A stretch of 64,000 nt of DNA, taken from NCBI GenBank assembly GCA_029817715.1, contig JARUPY010000284.1, forward strand, positions 209,018 to 273,017. The letters are read 5' to 3'. The stretch comes from Melastoma dodecandrum (taxonomy: Eukaryota; Streptophyta; Magnoliopsida; Myrtales; Melastomataceae). Below the pieces are notes generated by a model that made no database searches, was not told the origin of the DNA, and was given only the letters and a program-made list of their open reading frames with translations. Of the stretch, positions 8,230-16,807 are shown piece after piece (the first letter of the stretch is position 1; the number at the start of each line of letters is the position of its first letter). The translations under genes and the position numbers were made by a program.

Positions 8230-8811
8230 ATGCGTCGCGCGTTACTCCCCCTTCTCGCCTTCAGCGCCGGGCTCCTCGGCATTACGGCGGCCGCCTTCAT
8301 CATGCTGCGGCCCGAGGCCGTGCCGGTGGCGACCTCCACCGTGGGCGGCCCCTTCGCCCTGACCGACCAGAACGGCCGCACCGTCTCCGAGAAGGATTTC
8401 GGCGGGGCGACGCACCTCGTCTTCTTCGGCTTCACCCACTGCCCCGACGTCTGCCCGACGACGCTCCAACAGATTTCCGACGTGCTGGCGGCGCTGGGGC
8501 CGAAGGGCAAGGGCATGAAGGTCGCCTTCATCACCGTCGATCCCGAGCGGGACGATCCGGCGAGCCTCAAGGCCTATCTGTCGAGCTTCGATCCGCGCAT
8601 CACCGGCCTCACCGGCACGCCGGAGCAGATCACCGCCGTCGAGAAGGCGTACCGGGCCTATGCCCGCAAGGTGCCGGACCAGAAGGGCGACTACGTCATG
8701 GAGCACACGGCCATCGTGTACGTGATGGACGCGCAGAACCGCTTCCTCGGCGCCCTCGACATCTCCCGCCCGGCCGACCAGACGGCGGCGGAACTTGCCA
8801 AGAAGATCTGA
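8230..8811 (+). CDS. SCO1/SenC family copper chaperone
   Basis: The 193-residue protein has an N-terminal membrane anchor (about residues 5-22). Its thioredoxin-like domain carries the copper-binding CPDVCP motif at about residues 75-80 and the distant histidine in MEHTAIVYVMD near residue 160. SCO proteins deliver copper to the CuA site of cytochrome c oxidase in the periplasm, or act in thiol redox. GFTHCPDVCPTTL and ITVDPERD are family hallmarks. The ATG at 8230 was chosen because it starts the anchor directly (MRRALLPLLAF). No oxidase genes are nearby. Confidence 0.9.
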   Translation: MRRALLPLLAFSAGLLGITAAAFIMLRPEAVPVATSTVGGPFALTDQNGRTVSEKDFGGATHLVFFGFTHCPDVCPTTLQQISDVLAALGPKGKGMKVAFITVDPERDDPASLKAYLSSFDPRITGLTGTPEQITAVEKAYRAYARKVPDQKGDYVMEHTAIVYVMDAQNRFLGALDISRPADQTAAELAKKI

Positions 8812-8822
8812 CGGCAAGGGCT

Positions 8823-9359
8823 TCAGGGCCGACCGGCGCACGCCTCCAAGAACGCCACCAGCCGCGAGGCCCCCTCCTCCGGGGGGCCGGAATTGTCGAT
8901 GGACAGGTCGGGCGCCACGCTTTCCGTCCGGGCGAGCCGCGCGGCGAGGTCGCCATCCTCGGCCCGGCCCCGGGCGGCGAGGCGGCGGGCCAAAATCTCG
9001 GGTGGCGCCGTGACGGACACGACCGTGGTGCCGGGGAAATGCGCCCGGGCCGCCGCCACCACCCGGCGGGACACGTTGCTCACCACGACGCAGCCCTCGC
9101 GGGCCAGCACCCCCGCCTCGTCGGAAAGGGCATAGCCGAGGCCGTGCGCGCGCCAGCTGAGCGCGAACTGCCCGGTCGCCTCGCCCTCGGCGAAGGCCTC
9201 CTCCGTGAGGGGGATGTTATCCTCGTCCGCCGAGGGCGGGCGCGTGACGAGGCGGCGGGGGAAGGCGAAGCGCCGGTCCTCCGCGAGGGACTGCCGCGCG
9301 AGACGGATCAGGGTGTCCTTGCCCGCCCCGCTCGGGCCGACGATGAGCACGAAGGGCAT
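8823..9359 (-). CDS. phnN: Ribose 1,5-bisphosphate phosphokinase PhnN
   Basis: The 178-residue protein makes PRPP from ribose 1,5-bisphosphate and ATP, the last step of the C-P lyase pathway. It has the guanylate-kinase-like P-loop GPSGAGKDTL at about residues 8-17 and a conserved RLVTRPPSADEDN segment. Its ATG at 9359 overlaps the phnM stop (ATGA), so an alternative start nine codons upstream is unlikely. It is the last gene of the phnG-N run. Its presence argues that the cell recycles the ribose phosphate back to PRPP. Confidence 0.93.
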   Translation of the reverse strand: MPFVLIVGPSGAGKDTLIRLARQSLAEDRRFAFPRRLVTRPPSADEDNIPLTEEAFAEGEATGQFALSWRAHGLGYALSDEAGVLAREGCVVVSNVSRRVVAAARAHFPGTTVVSVTAPPEILARRLAARGRAEDGDLAARLARTESVAPDLSIDNSGPPEEGASRLVAFLEACAGRP

Positions 9360-10495
9360 CAGGCCACCCGCGTCCCGGCGCGCCACACCTCCCGCATGAC
9401 GGGCAACCCGTCGGCGAGGCGCACCCGCGCGAGGTCGGCGCGCAGGCCCGGGCGCAGCTCGCCCCGGTCGGTGAGGCCGGTGGCGCGGGCGGGGTTGGCC
9501 GTCACCGTGGCGATGGCCTCGGGCAGGCCGATGCCCGGCACCCGCTCGGGGATCACGAACGCGGCCATGGCGAGGCTCGCGGGCACGTAATCCGAGGAGA
9601 GGATGTCGAGGAAGCCGGCCTCGGCGAGGTCCCGCGCCGCGACGTTGCCGGAATGCGAGCCGCCGCGCAGGAGATTGGGCGCGCCCATCATCACCGTGAT
9701 GCCCCGACGGTGGGCGGCCTCCGCCGCCTCGCGGGTCGTGGGGAACTCGGCGAGCGCCACGCCCTCGCCGGCGGCGAGATCGACGTCGCTCAGTGTCGTG
9801 TCGTCGTGGCTCGCCAGCGGGATGCTTTTGGACTTGGCCAGGGCCACGAGAGCCGGGCGGTTCGCCGCGTTGAGGGCGGTGCCCTTCTCGATCTTCCAGG
9901 CGGTGGCCTTGCGAACCTCGTCCAGCGAACGCCCGCCGCGCGTGGCGTAGGTCTCGTAGTTGCCGATATCGCGGAACTGCCGCTGGCCCGGCGTGTGATC
10001 CATCAGCGAGATCAGGTCGATCGTGTACCGGGCAGCGAAGGCCTCGACGGTCGGGATCACATCCTCCGAGGGCAACTCGCAGCGCAGGTGGGTGCGGTGC
10101 TCGGCCCGGAGCAGGTCGCCTTCGCGGGCGGTGTCGAGGGCCCCAGCCAGGGCGTCGAGTTCGGATCCGAGACCGCTGCCGTCCGGATCGCTGCCGGCGC
10201 GAAGTGAATCGAACACCGTTGTGATGCCGGACGCAGCGATCTGCGCATCGTAGGCGAGCACGGCGCCCAACGGATGCCAGCGCACCTTTGGCCGAGGCGC
10301 GTAGTGGCTCTCCAGGTGGTCGGTGTGCAACTCGATCAGGCCGGGGATCAGGTGATCGCCGCCGAGATCGAGCCCGCGCTCCGGCGCCCGTCCCTCACCG
10401 ATCTCGGCGATGCGTCCGTCGACCACCGCGAGCCAGCCGTGCTGCACCCTGTCGGGCAGCACGAGGGTGGCGTTCTCTATCGTGAAGTCGGTCAT
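9359..10495 (-). CDS. phnM: RPnTP hydrolase PhnM (amidohydrolase family)
   Basis: The 378-residue protein hydrolyses alpha-D-ribose 1-methylphosphonate 5-triphosphate to the 5-phosphate plus pyrophosphate. The amidohydrolase metal site is visible as ELHTDHLESH (H57 and H60), and further family blocks are DHTPGQRQ and LASHDDTT. The length agrees with E. coli PhnM (378). The ATG at 10495 follows GGAATCTCC. A repeat element separates it from phnL, while its 3' end overlaps phnN by four bases. Confidence 0.93.
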   Translation of the reverse strand: MTDFTIENATLVLPDRVQHGWLAVVDGRIAEIGEGRAPERGLDLGGDHLIPGLIELHTDHLESHYAPRPKVRWHPLGAVLAYDAQIAASGITTVFDSLRAGSDPDGSGLGSELDALAGALDTAREGDLLRAEHRTHLRCELPSEDVIPTVEAFAARYTIDLISLMDHTPGQRQFRDIGNYETYATRGGRSLDEVRKATAWKIEKGTALNAANRPALVALAKSKSIPLASHDDTTLSDVDLAAGEGVALAEFPTTREAAEAAHRRGITVMMGAPNLLRGGSHSGNVAARDLAEAGFLDILSSDYVPASLAMAAFVIPERVPGIGLPEAIATVTANPARATGLTDRGELRPGLRADLARVRLADGLPVMREVWRAGTRVA

Positions 10496-10521
10496 GGAGA
10501 TTCCGTTTCGTCTCTCTCGTC

Positions 10522-10552
10522 CGTCATTGCGAGCGCAGCCAGGCAATGACGG
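10522..10552. repeat. Dispersed palindromic repeat, copy 2
   Basis: CGTCATTGC and GCAATGACG form a perfect 9-bp stem around GAGCGCAGCCAG. It lies inside the phn operon between phnL and phnM and could tune the expression or stability of the downstream mRNA. Confidence 0.65.
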
Positions 10553-10570
10553 GGTGTCATGGCGCGAGCC

Positions 10571-11275
10571 TCACGCCGCCTGCGCGGGGCCGAACCGCGT
10601 CACGTCGATGATCCGGCCGCCGATGGCCTCGCGCATTCCGGCATCGTGGACGATGCCGAGGATCGCCGCGCCCGCCGCCCGTCGCTCGGCGATGAGGTCC
10701 GCCACCACGGCGCGGTTCGGCGCATCGAGGGAGGCGGTGGGCTCGTCGAGCAGCAGGATCGGCCGGGGGGCGATCAGGCCGCGGGCGATGTTGACGCGCT
10801 GCTGCTCGCCGCCGGAGAAGGTGGCGGGCGGCAGGCCCCACAGCCGCTCGGGCAGATTGAGCCGCGCCAGCAGGTCGCCCGCGTGGGTCCGCGCCTCGAT
10901 CTCCGACAGGCCGCCCTCGCGGCCCGCCGCCTCCACCACGTCCCGGGCCGAGACGCGGGGGATCACCCGCAGGAACTGCGAGACGTAGGCGATGGTCCGC
11001 TGCCGCAGGGCCAGCACCTCGCGCGGGGAGGCGCTGGCGACATCCACAACCCGCTCGCCGTCACGCACGAGGATCGCGCCGGCATCGCAGCGATAGTTGC
11101 CGTAGGCCATGCGCAGGAGGGAGGACTTGCCGGTGCCGGACGGCCCCCACAGCACGGCGCACTCGCCGGGGGCGACGGCGAAGCTCGCGCCCGCCACCAC
11201 CGGCAACACGGTGCCGCCGCGCAGGTGGAGGGTGAAGCTCTTGGCGACGTCGCGGAATTCGAGGGCGGCTGTCAT
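10571..11275 (-). CDS. phnL: C-P lyase system ABC-type protein PhnL
   Basis: The 234-residue ATP-binding-cassette protein has Walker A GPSGTGKSS at about residues 40-48, signature FSGGEQQRVN, and Walker B LLLDEPTASLD. PhnL is needed with PhnGHI for the first step, coupling phosphonate to the ribose of ATP. It has no membrane partner and is part of the lyase complex machinery, not a transporter. Its ATG overlaps the phnK stop by ATGA. E. coli PhnL is 226 residues. Confidence 0.93.
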   Translation of the reverse strand: MTAALEFRDVAKSFTLHLRGGTVLPVVAGASFAVAPGECAVLWGPSGTGKSSLLRMAYGNYRCDAGAILVRDGERVVDVASASPREVLALRQRTIAYVSQFLRVIPRVSARDVVEAAGREGGLSEIEARTHAGDLLARLNLPERLWGLPPATFSGGEQQRVNIARGLIAPRPILLLDEPTASLDAPNRAVVADLIAERRAAGAAILGIVHDAGMREAIGGRIIDVTRFGPAQAA

Positions 11276-12042
11276 GCGGCGAGCACCGAGGAGACGAGAA
11301 GCTGCGTGTAGGCGTCGGCCGGGTCGTCCAGCACCTGATCGGTGAGGCCGGTCTCGACCACCCGGCCCGCCCGCATGACGGCGATGCGATGAGACAGGAG
11401 CCGTGCCACGGCGAGATCGTGAGTGACGATGACGACCGCGAGCCCGAGCTCACCCGAGAGCCGCCGGATCAGGTCGAGGAGGCGGGCCTGCACCGAAACG
11501 TCGAGGCCGGAAGTCGGCTCGTCCATCAGCACGAGGCGCGGCGCGGTGACGAGGTTGCGGGCGATCTGCAGCCGCTGGCGCATTCCCCCGGAGAACCGCG
11601 TCGGCGGGTCGTCGATCCGGTCGGCGGCGATCTCCACGCGGTCGAGCCAATCGAGCGCCTGGGCGCGGATGTTGCCGTAGTGGCGCTGCCCGAGCCCCAT
11701 CAGCCGCTCGCCGACATTCCCGCCGGCCGAGACCGCCATCCGCAACCCCTGTGCCGCATCCTGGCGGACGAAGCCCCAATCGGTGCGGGCGAGCGCCCGG
11801 AGTTCGGCTGAACCGATCTCGTGCAGGGCGCGCACCCGGCCCTCCCGGTCGCGATAGCGGATCTCGCCCGAATTCGGGGGCAGTTCGCCCGAAAGCATCG
11901 AGAGCAAGGTCGATTTGCCGGATCCCGACTCACCGACGATTGCCAGCACCTCCCCCTCGGAGACGTCGAGATCGACGCCATCGCAGGCTTTGCGGGATCC
12001 GTAGGTTTTGGTGAGGCCGTGGGCGGAGAGCAGCGGGGTCAT
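11272..12042 (-). CDS. phnK: C-P lyase system ABC-type protein PhnK
   Basis: The 256-residue protein has Walker A GESGSGKST at about residues 37-45, a Q-loop FVRQDAAQG, signature FSGGMRQRLQIA and Walker B LVLMDEPTSGLD. PhnK docks on the PhnGHIJ core complex, and ATP turnover is thought to expose the PhnJ active site. Start and stop both overlap neighbours by four bases (ATGA), giving tight translational coupling with phnJ and phnL. The length matches E. coli PhnK (252). Confidence 0.93.
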   Translation of the reverse strand: MTPLLSAHGLTKTYGSRKACDGVDLDVSEGEVLAIVGESGSGKSTLLSMLSGELPPNSGEIRYRDREGRVRALHEIGSAELRALARTDWGFVRQDAAQGLRMAVSAGGNVGERLMGLGQRHYGNIRAQALDWLDRVEIAADRIDDPPTRFSGGMRQRLQIARNLVTAPRLVLMDEPTSGLDVSVQARLLDLIRRLSGELGLAVVIVTHDLAVARLLSHRIAVMRAGRVVETGLTDQVLDDPADAYTQLLVSSVLAA

Positions 12043-12872
12043 CGCACGTCCTCCCGGCGGGTCTCGCAGGCATCGGTGTCGGAGCAGATGTACATCCGCC
12101 CGCCCGCATCGTCGGTGACGACCTCATCGAGGTAGTGCCCGCGTGCTCCGCACAGGGCGCAGGGCTCGGTGAAGGTCTGCACCCGGAACGGATGGTCCTC
12201 GAAATCGAGGCTGCGCACCGTCGTGTAGGGCGGCACGGCGTAGATCCGCTTCTCGCGGCCCGCGCCGAAGAGTTGGAGCGCCGGCGAGCGGTGCATCTTG
12301 GGGTTGTCGAACTTCGGGATCGGCGACGGGTCCATCACATAGCGCCCGGCGACGCGGACGGGATAAGCGTAGGTGGTCGCGATATGGCCGTGGGCGGCAA
12401 TGTCCTCGTAGAGCTTGACATGCATGACGCCGTATTCGGCGAGCGCGTGCATGCGCGTCTCGGTCTCGCGCGGCTCGAGGAAGCGCAGCGGCTCCGGGAT
12501 CGGCACCTGATAGACGATGGTCTGGCCGGCGGCGAGCGGCGTCTCGGGGATGCGGTGGCGGGTCTGGATGACGGTCGCCTCGGCCGTGCGGGTCGTGGTG
12601 GCGACCCCAGCGGTCCTCGCGAAGAAGCGGCGGATCGAGACGGCGTTCGTCGTGTCGTCGGCGCCCTGGTCGATCACCTTGAGCGTGTCGGCGGCGCCAA
12701 GGATCGACGCGGTGACCTGAATTCCGCCGGTGCCCCAGCCATAGGGCAGCGGCATCTCCCGCGACGCGAAGGGCACCTGGTAACCCGGCACCGCCACCGC
12801 CTTCAGCAGCGCCCGCCGGATCATCCGCTTCGTGCCCTCGTCGAGGTAGGCGAAGTTGTACGCCTCGCTCAT
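12039..12872 (-). CDS. phnJ: Carbon-phosphorus lyase PhnJ
   Basis: The 277-residue radical-SAM enzyme cleaves the C-P bond of ribose 1-methylphosphonate 5-phosphate to give ribose 1,2-cyclic phosphate 5-phosphate and an alkane. The four cysteines are at 238, 241, 263 and 269. The spacing of 3, 22 and 6 is the same as in E. coli PhnJ (241, 244, 266, 272). The glycyl region PGYQVPFASREMP lies near residue 30, where the family's radical glycine is found. All catalytic features look intact. The gene overlaps phnI and phnK by ATGA. Confidence 0.95.
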   Translation of the reverse strand: MSEAYNFAYLDEGTKRMIRRALLKAVAVPGYQVPFASREMPLPYGWGTGGIQVTASILGAADTLKVIDQGADDTTNAVSIRRFFARTAGVATTTRTAEATVIQTRHRIPETPLAAGQTIVYQVPIPEPLRFLEPRETETRMHALAEYGVMHVKLYEDIAAHGHIATTYAYPVRVAGRYVMDPSPIPKFDNPKMHRSPALQLFGAGREKRIYAVPPYTTVRSLDFEDHPFRVQTFTEPCALCGARGHYLDEVVTDDAGGRMYICSDTDACETRREDVR

Positions 12873-13957
12873 TCCGCGGCCTCCCGCTCATCCTCGAACC
12901 CGGCGCGCAGGCGGCGCACCAGTTCGAGTTCCGCCTGGAAATCGACGTAGTGGGGCAGCTTCAGGTGCTCCACGAAGCCCGTCGCCTGAAGGCTGTCGCA
13001 ATGGGCCAGGACGAATTCCTGGTCCTGCGCCGGGCTCGCCACGGGCTCGCCCAGCTCGCTCGCCCGGAGCGCCCGGTCGACGAGGCTCATCGCCATGGCC
13101 TTGCGCTCGGACTGGCCGAAGACGAGCCCGTAGCCGCGGGTGAATTGCGGCGGCGCGTGGCGCGAGCCCTTGAACTGGTTGACCATCTGGCACTCCGTGA
13201 CCTGCACGGTGCCGAGCGGCACGGGGAAGCCCAGCTCCTCCGGCACGAACTCGACCTCGACCGTGCCGACCCGGATCTCGCCCACGAAGGGGTGGGTGCG
13301 CCCGTAGCCGCGCTGGGTCGAGTAGCCGAGCGCCAGGATGAAGCCCTCGTCGCCCCGCGCCAGGGCTTGCAGCCTCGTCGCGCGGTCGCAGGGGTAATCG
13401 ACCGGCTCGCGGGTGATGTCGGGCAGCGGCGTGCCGTCGTCCGGCGGCGAGGGCTCGATCAGCCCGTCCCGGCCGAGGAGATCGGTGACGCGGGGCGTCG
13501 CGGCGGCATCCGCACGGGGCTCGGCCTCGGCGGCGGGTTCCGGTGCGCCGTCCTCGGCGAGGGCGAAATCCACAAGGCGGTGCGTGTAGTCGAAGGTCGG
13601 CCCCAGCACCTGCCCGCCGGGCAGGTCCTTGAAGGTCGCGGAGACCCGCCGCCGCAGGGCCATCGCCCCCGTGTCGAGGGGCACCGAGGCGCCGAAGCGC
13701 GGCAGCGTCGTGCGGAAGGCCCGCACGAGGAACACCGCCTCCACCACGTCGCCCCGCGCCTGCTTCAGCGCCAGCGCCGCGAGGTCGGGATCGTTGAGCG
13801 AGCCCTCGGCCATCACCCGGTCCACCAGCAGGGCCATCTGCTCGCGGATCTGCGCGACGGTCAGTTCCGGCACCGCCGGATCGCCCCGGCGCACCTCCGC
13901 GAGGAGCCGGTGGGCGTTGTCGATGGCGGCCTCGCCGCCCTTCACGGCCACGTACAT
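12869..13957 (-). CDS. phnI: C-P lyase core subunit PhnI
   Basis: The 362-residue protein is the nucleosidase-like core subunit that, with PhnG, PhnH and PhnL, attaches methylphosphonate to ribose in place of adenine. It starts with MYVAVKGGEAAI, the normal PhnI start, and includes SRHAPPQFTRGYGLVFGQSE in its second half. The size is close to E. coli PhnI (354). It starts 3 bp after the phnH stop and overlaps phnJ by four bases. Confidence 0.94.
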   Translation of the reverse strand: MYVAVKGGEAAIDNAHRLLAEVRRGDPAVPELTVAQIREQMALLVDRVMAEGSLNDPDLAALALKQARGDVVEAVFLVRAFRTTLPRFGASVPLDTGAMALRRRVSATFKDLPGGQVLGPTFDYTHRLVDFALAEDGAPEPAAEAEPRADAAATPRVTDLLGRDGLIEPSPPDDGTPLPDITREPVDYPCDRATRLQALARGDEGFILALGYSTQRGYGRTHPFVGEIRVGTVEVEFVPEELGFPVPLGTVQVTECQMVNQFKGSRHAPPQFTRGYGLVFGQSERKAMAMSLVDRALRASELGEPVASPAQDQEFVLAHCDSLQATGFVEHLKLPHYVDFQAELELVRRLRAGFEDEREAAE

Positions 13958-13960
13958 GGC

Positions 13961-14545
13961 TCAAGGCTCCACGGCGGTCGAGCGCGGCAGGCCGGCGACG
14001 CGGCCGGGGGCGGTGAGCAGGCCATCGACCCCGAGGGGGAAGCCGGCATGGTTCTCCCGCAGGGCTTCGGGCCAGCCTGGCGGCATCGGCGCCAGCGCCA
14101 GATCCGCCGTGCCGCGAATGCCCGGCCCGGACAGGCGCAAGCCGTCGCCGGCCTCGACCCGCTCGCAGGCGATGATCACCGTGGTCGAGGTATCCGGATA
14201 AGCCGGCGTGCCCTGCCCGAAGGCCGCAAGGCTCGGGCAGCGCGACGGCTCGATCATCAGTGCGAAGGCGGCCCGCGCCGGATCGTCGGTCAGCGGCGCC
14301 CCGGTGTGGAAGCGCATATACGCGGCGACCTCGGGGGCTGCGGCCAGCGCGGGATCGAGCCAGACCGGCGTGTCGCCGTCTGTCAGCGCCAGGGCAATCG
14401 CGGCGAGTTCCGGCGTCAGCGGCGCTGGCGGGTCGAGCCGGGCGGCCAGCGCCTGGATCGTTCCCGGACGAGCCAGGGCGTCGAGCACGGCACGGAACAC
14501 GCCCTGTGAGTCGTGGACCGGATCATTGAAGCCGGGGCGCAGCAT
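13961..14545 (-). CDS. phnH: C-P lyase core subunit PhnH
   Basis: The 194-residue protein has the same length as E. coli PhnH. PhnH is a PLP-transferase-fold protein without PLP that belongs to the PhnGHIJ core. The N-terminus LRPGFNDPVHDSQGVFRAVL and the following MARPGT-like stretch are typical. It sits 1 bp after phnG and 3 bp before phnI, so ribosomes probably pass directly between genes. Confidence 0.93.
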   Translation of the reverse strand: MLRPGFNDPVHDSQGVFRAVLDALARPGTIQALAARLDPPAPLTPELAAIALALTDGDTPVWLDPALAAAPEVAAYMRFHTGAPLTDDPARAAFALMIEPSRCPSLAAFGQGTPAYPDTSTTVIIACERVEAGDGLRLSGPGIRGTADLALAPMPPGWPEALRENHAGFPLGVDGLLTAPGRVAGLPRSTAVEP

Positions 14546-14546
14546 C

Positions 14547-15017
14547 TCAGTCCTCCCCGCGGGCCAAGGTCAGAAAGTCGACCCGCGTCGCCGCCGTGCG
14601 CCGGGCTTCGGCCGCCGCCTCCTCTGTATTCCGCCGGGCCACGGACGCGAGTGCGGACTCCACCGGCTCCCGATCGGCCTCGCCCTGCCACAGCGCATCG
14701 AGGATCGCCGCGTCGCGGGCCCGGCGGCGGTCGCGGCCGAGGTGATAGGCGAACCCGGTGCGCCCATCGGCCAGCCGCACCGCGGCGCGGGTGACGCTGA
14801 CTTCGCCCAAGTTAAAGGGCCGCCCATCTCCGCCGATCCGGCCTGTGGCCATCACGAGCCCGATCTCCGGCGCCCGGAGATCCTCGGCCTCCGGCGCGCC
14901 ACAGGCGGACACGGCCTGCGCCAACTCGGCCCCGGTCGCGGCGGCGCAGAGCGCCATCATCGCCCTGCGAGCCTCCACGGTGGGGGCGAGCGCTGTCTCC
15001 TCGGTCCTATGCGGCAT
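14547..15017 (-). CDS. phnG: C-P lyase core subunit PhnG
   Basis: The 156-residue protein is the first gene of the phnG-N run. It resembles PhnG (E. coli 150 residues), with LMVATGRIGGDGRPFNLGEV and GFAYHLGRDRRRARDAAILDA. An upstream ATG at 15032 exists, but the ATG at 15017 is preceded by GGAGG at ideal distance, so I choose it. The leader between 15018 and 15191 holds the candidate PhnF operator, which lies only 15 bp upstream of this start. Confidence 0.92.
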   Translation of the reverse strand: MPHRTEETALAPTVEARRAMMALCAAATGAELAQAVSACGAPEAEDLRAPEIGLVMATGRIGGDGRPFNLGEVSVTRAAVRLADGRTGFAYHLGRDRRRARDAAILDALWQGEADREPVESALASVARRNTEEAAAEARRTAATRVDFLTLARGED

Positions 15018-15031
15018 CGTTGCCTCCAGCA

Positions 15032-15051
15032 TTGTCTATTTATATAGACAA
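15032..15051. promoter_or_regulatory. Candidate PhnF operator
   Basis: TTGTCTAT and ATAGACAA form a perfect 8-bp inverted repeat around TTAT. It is the only AT-rich patch in the phnF-phnG intergenic region. GntR/HutC-type regulators, to which PhnF belongs, usually bind short palindromes, and the position just upstream of phnG suits repression of phnG-N. Whether it also controls phnF is inference. Confidence 0.6.
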
Positions 15052-15120
15052 CTGGCGCGGTTGCATCAAATGAAGTTTGTATGACGGTCAGGTGGGAGGT
15101 GACCGTAGTAGCCAAGCCCT

Positions 15121-15147
15121 CCGTCATCGCTTGGCTCGCGATGACGG
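15121..15147. repeat. Dispersed palindromic repeat, copy 3
   Basis: CCGTCATCGC and GCGATGACGG form a perfect 10-bp stem around TTGGCTC in the phnG-phnF gap. A second, weaker stem (ACGGTCA / TGACCGT) lies just before it at 15083-15105. Confidence 0.55.
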
Positions 15148-15191
15148 GTGTGGGAGGTCTCGGTCGTGTCGCCGAGAGTGCAGGAGACCAT

Positions 15192-15930
15192 GTGCATCAG
15201 TCGATCGAAGCATTGAGCCGGGGCAGCGGCTTGGCCGCTTGGCGGCAGATCGCCGATGCTCTGGAAGGTGAGATCGCCACAGGAGACCTCGCTCCGGGCG
15301 GGCAATTGCCGACGGAGGCGGCGCTGGCGGTCCGCTTCAAGGTGAACCGGCACACCGTCCGCCGGGCGCTGGGGATGCTCGCCGAGCGCGGGCTGATCCG
15401 CGCGAGCCAGGGGCGCGGCACCTTCGTGGAGGCGCCGCCCCTCGCCTACCCGATCGGCCGGCACACGCGCTTCTCCGAGATCGTCACCGGCGCCGGGCGC
15501 GAACCCTGGGGCGACCTGATCGGCCATCGCGAGATCCCGGCCTCGCCCGAGACTGCCGCGATGCTGGCGGTGCCGGAAGGCGCGCCGCTTCTCGAACTCG
15601 TCACCGTCCACCGGGCGGACGGCGTCCCGCTCTCGACGGCGCGGACATGGCGGCCGCGGCCCCGCTTCGCCGGCTTCGCCGCCTCCTACGAGGCATCCGG
15701 CTCGATCACGCGGGCGCTCGCTGCCTGCGGGGTGCCCGATTACACCCGCCGCTCGACGCGGATCCGTGCCCGCCTCGCCGACGGCCGCCGAAGCGACGCG
15801 CCTCGACCTGACGCCGGGACGCGTGGTCATCGTCGTGTCGAGCGTCAACGTCGATGGCGAGGGCATCCCGGTTCAGGCCAACCGCGCCGTCTTCGCGGCC
15901 GACCGGGTGGAGGTGGTGGTCGGGACCTGA
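15192..15930 (+). CDS. phnF: GntR-family phosphonate regulator PhnF (frameshifted)
   Basis: The gene encodes a winged-helix GntR repressor of the HutC/PhnF type. The DNA-binding half contains LPTEAALAVRFKVNRHTVRRAL and GMLAERGLIRASQGRGTFV, and a UTRA ligand-binding domain follows. I chose GTG at 15192 because AGGAG lies just before it and the protein then starts as HutC proteins do. Near 15776 the reading frame breaks. Removing one base there restores RLPTAAEA-type sequence and the UTRA end, stopping at 15930, for about 245 residues. It is divergent from phnG and convergent with phnE2. The break may be a sequencing error. Confidence 0.88.
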
Positions 15931-15937
15931 CCGCCCG

Positions 15938-16807
15938 TCATCGCGCTGCGCCGCCGATGATCGCCCGGCGCAAACGGCCGGAGACCCCGTCGATCACCGC
16001 GACGGTGACGAGGATCATCAGGACCAGGAAGGCGACCTGCCGCAATTCCAGCACGCGGATCAGTTCCGTGAGGTACTGGCCGATGCCGCCCGCGCCGACG
16101 ATGCCGATGATCGTCGCCGAGCGGGTGTTGGACTCGAAGAAGTACAGCACCTGGCTCGCCAGCACCGGCAGCCCGCCGGGGATGAGGCCGAAGCGGATCC
16201 GGTGCAACGCCGAGCCGCCCGAGGCGACCACCCCTTCGGCGGGGCGCCGGTCCGCGGTCTCCATCGTCTCGGAGAAGAGCTTGCCGAGGGCGCCGAAATC
16301 CGAACACGCGATGGCGAGCACGCCCGCGAAGGGGCCGAGCCCCACGACCCCGATCCAGATGAGCGCCCAGATCAGCACATCGACGGAGCGGATCACGTCG
16401 AGCCCCCGTCGTACGGCGAACCGCGCGAAGGGGTTCGGCACCACGTTCCGCGCCGCCAGGAAGGCCACGGGGAAGGCGAGGATCGCCGCCGTGAGCGTGC
16501 CGAGGAAGGCGATGCCCAGGGTCTCGCCGAGCGCCCGGAGGAACACGCCGAAGCGCCCGCCCGCACTCGGCGGCAGCATCTCCAGGGCGAAGCCGGCGAG
16601 GCGCCCGAGCCCGTGGAGGATGCGGAGCAGGGAGAAGTCGAGCGCCCAGAAGCCGTAGCCGGCGAGGCCGACCATGCCCGTCAGCACGGCGCCGATGCGC
16701 AGGCGCCCAGCCCAGTCGGTGCGGAACTGCGCCGGGTAGCGGGCGCGCAGGGCCTCGAGATCGGAGAGCGCCGTGCTGCGCAGGCTGGCGTGGCCGCGCT
16801 CGCTCAT
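15938..16807 (-). CDS. phnE: Phosphonate ABC transporter permease PhnE (second copy)
   Basis: The 289-residue inner-membrane permease has about six hydrophobic helices and an ABC permease coupling loop (LFSETMETADRRPAEGVVAS). It ends in the RQVAFLVLMILVTVAVID region typical of PhnE. The ATG at 16807 overlaps the stop of the first phnE by ATGA, so the two permeases are translationally coupled. They likely form a heterodimer with two copies of the PhnC ATPase. It ends 7 bp from the stop of convergent phnF. Confidence 0.92.
   Translation of the reverse strand: MSERGHASLRSTALSDLEALRARYPAQFRTDWAGRLRIGAVLTGMVGLAGYGFWALDFSLLRILHGLGRLAGFALEMLPPSAGGRFGVFLRALGETLGIAFLGTLTAAILAFPVAFLAARNVVPNPFARFAVRRGLDVIRSVDVLIWALIWIGVVGLGPFAGVLAIACSDFGALGKLFSETMETADRRPAEGVVASGGSALHRIRFGLIPGGLPVLASQVLYFFESNTRSATIIGIVGAGGIGQYLTELIRVLELRQVAFLVLMILVTVAVIDGVSGRLRRAIIGGAAR

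Noticed and set aside
15770..15785. Programmed frameshift in phnF
   Set aside because: There is no slippery heptamer plus downstream structure, and similar breaks occur in many unrelated genes further right.
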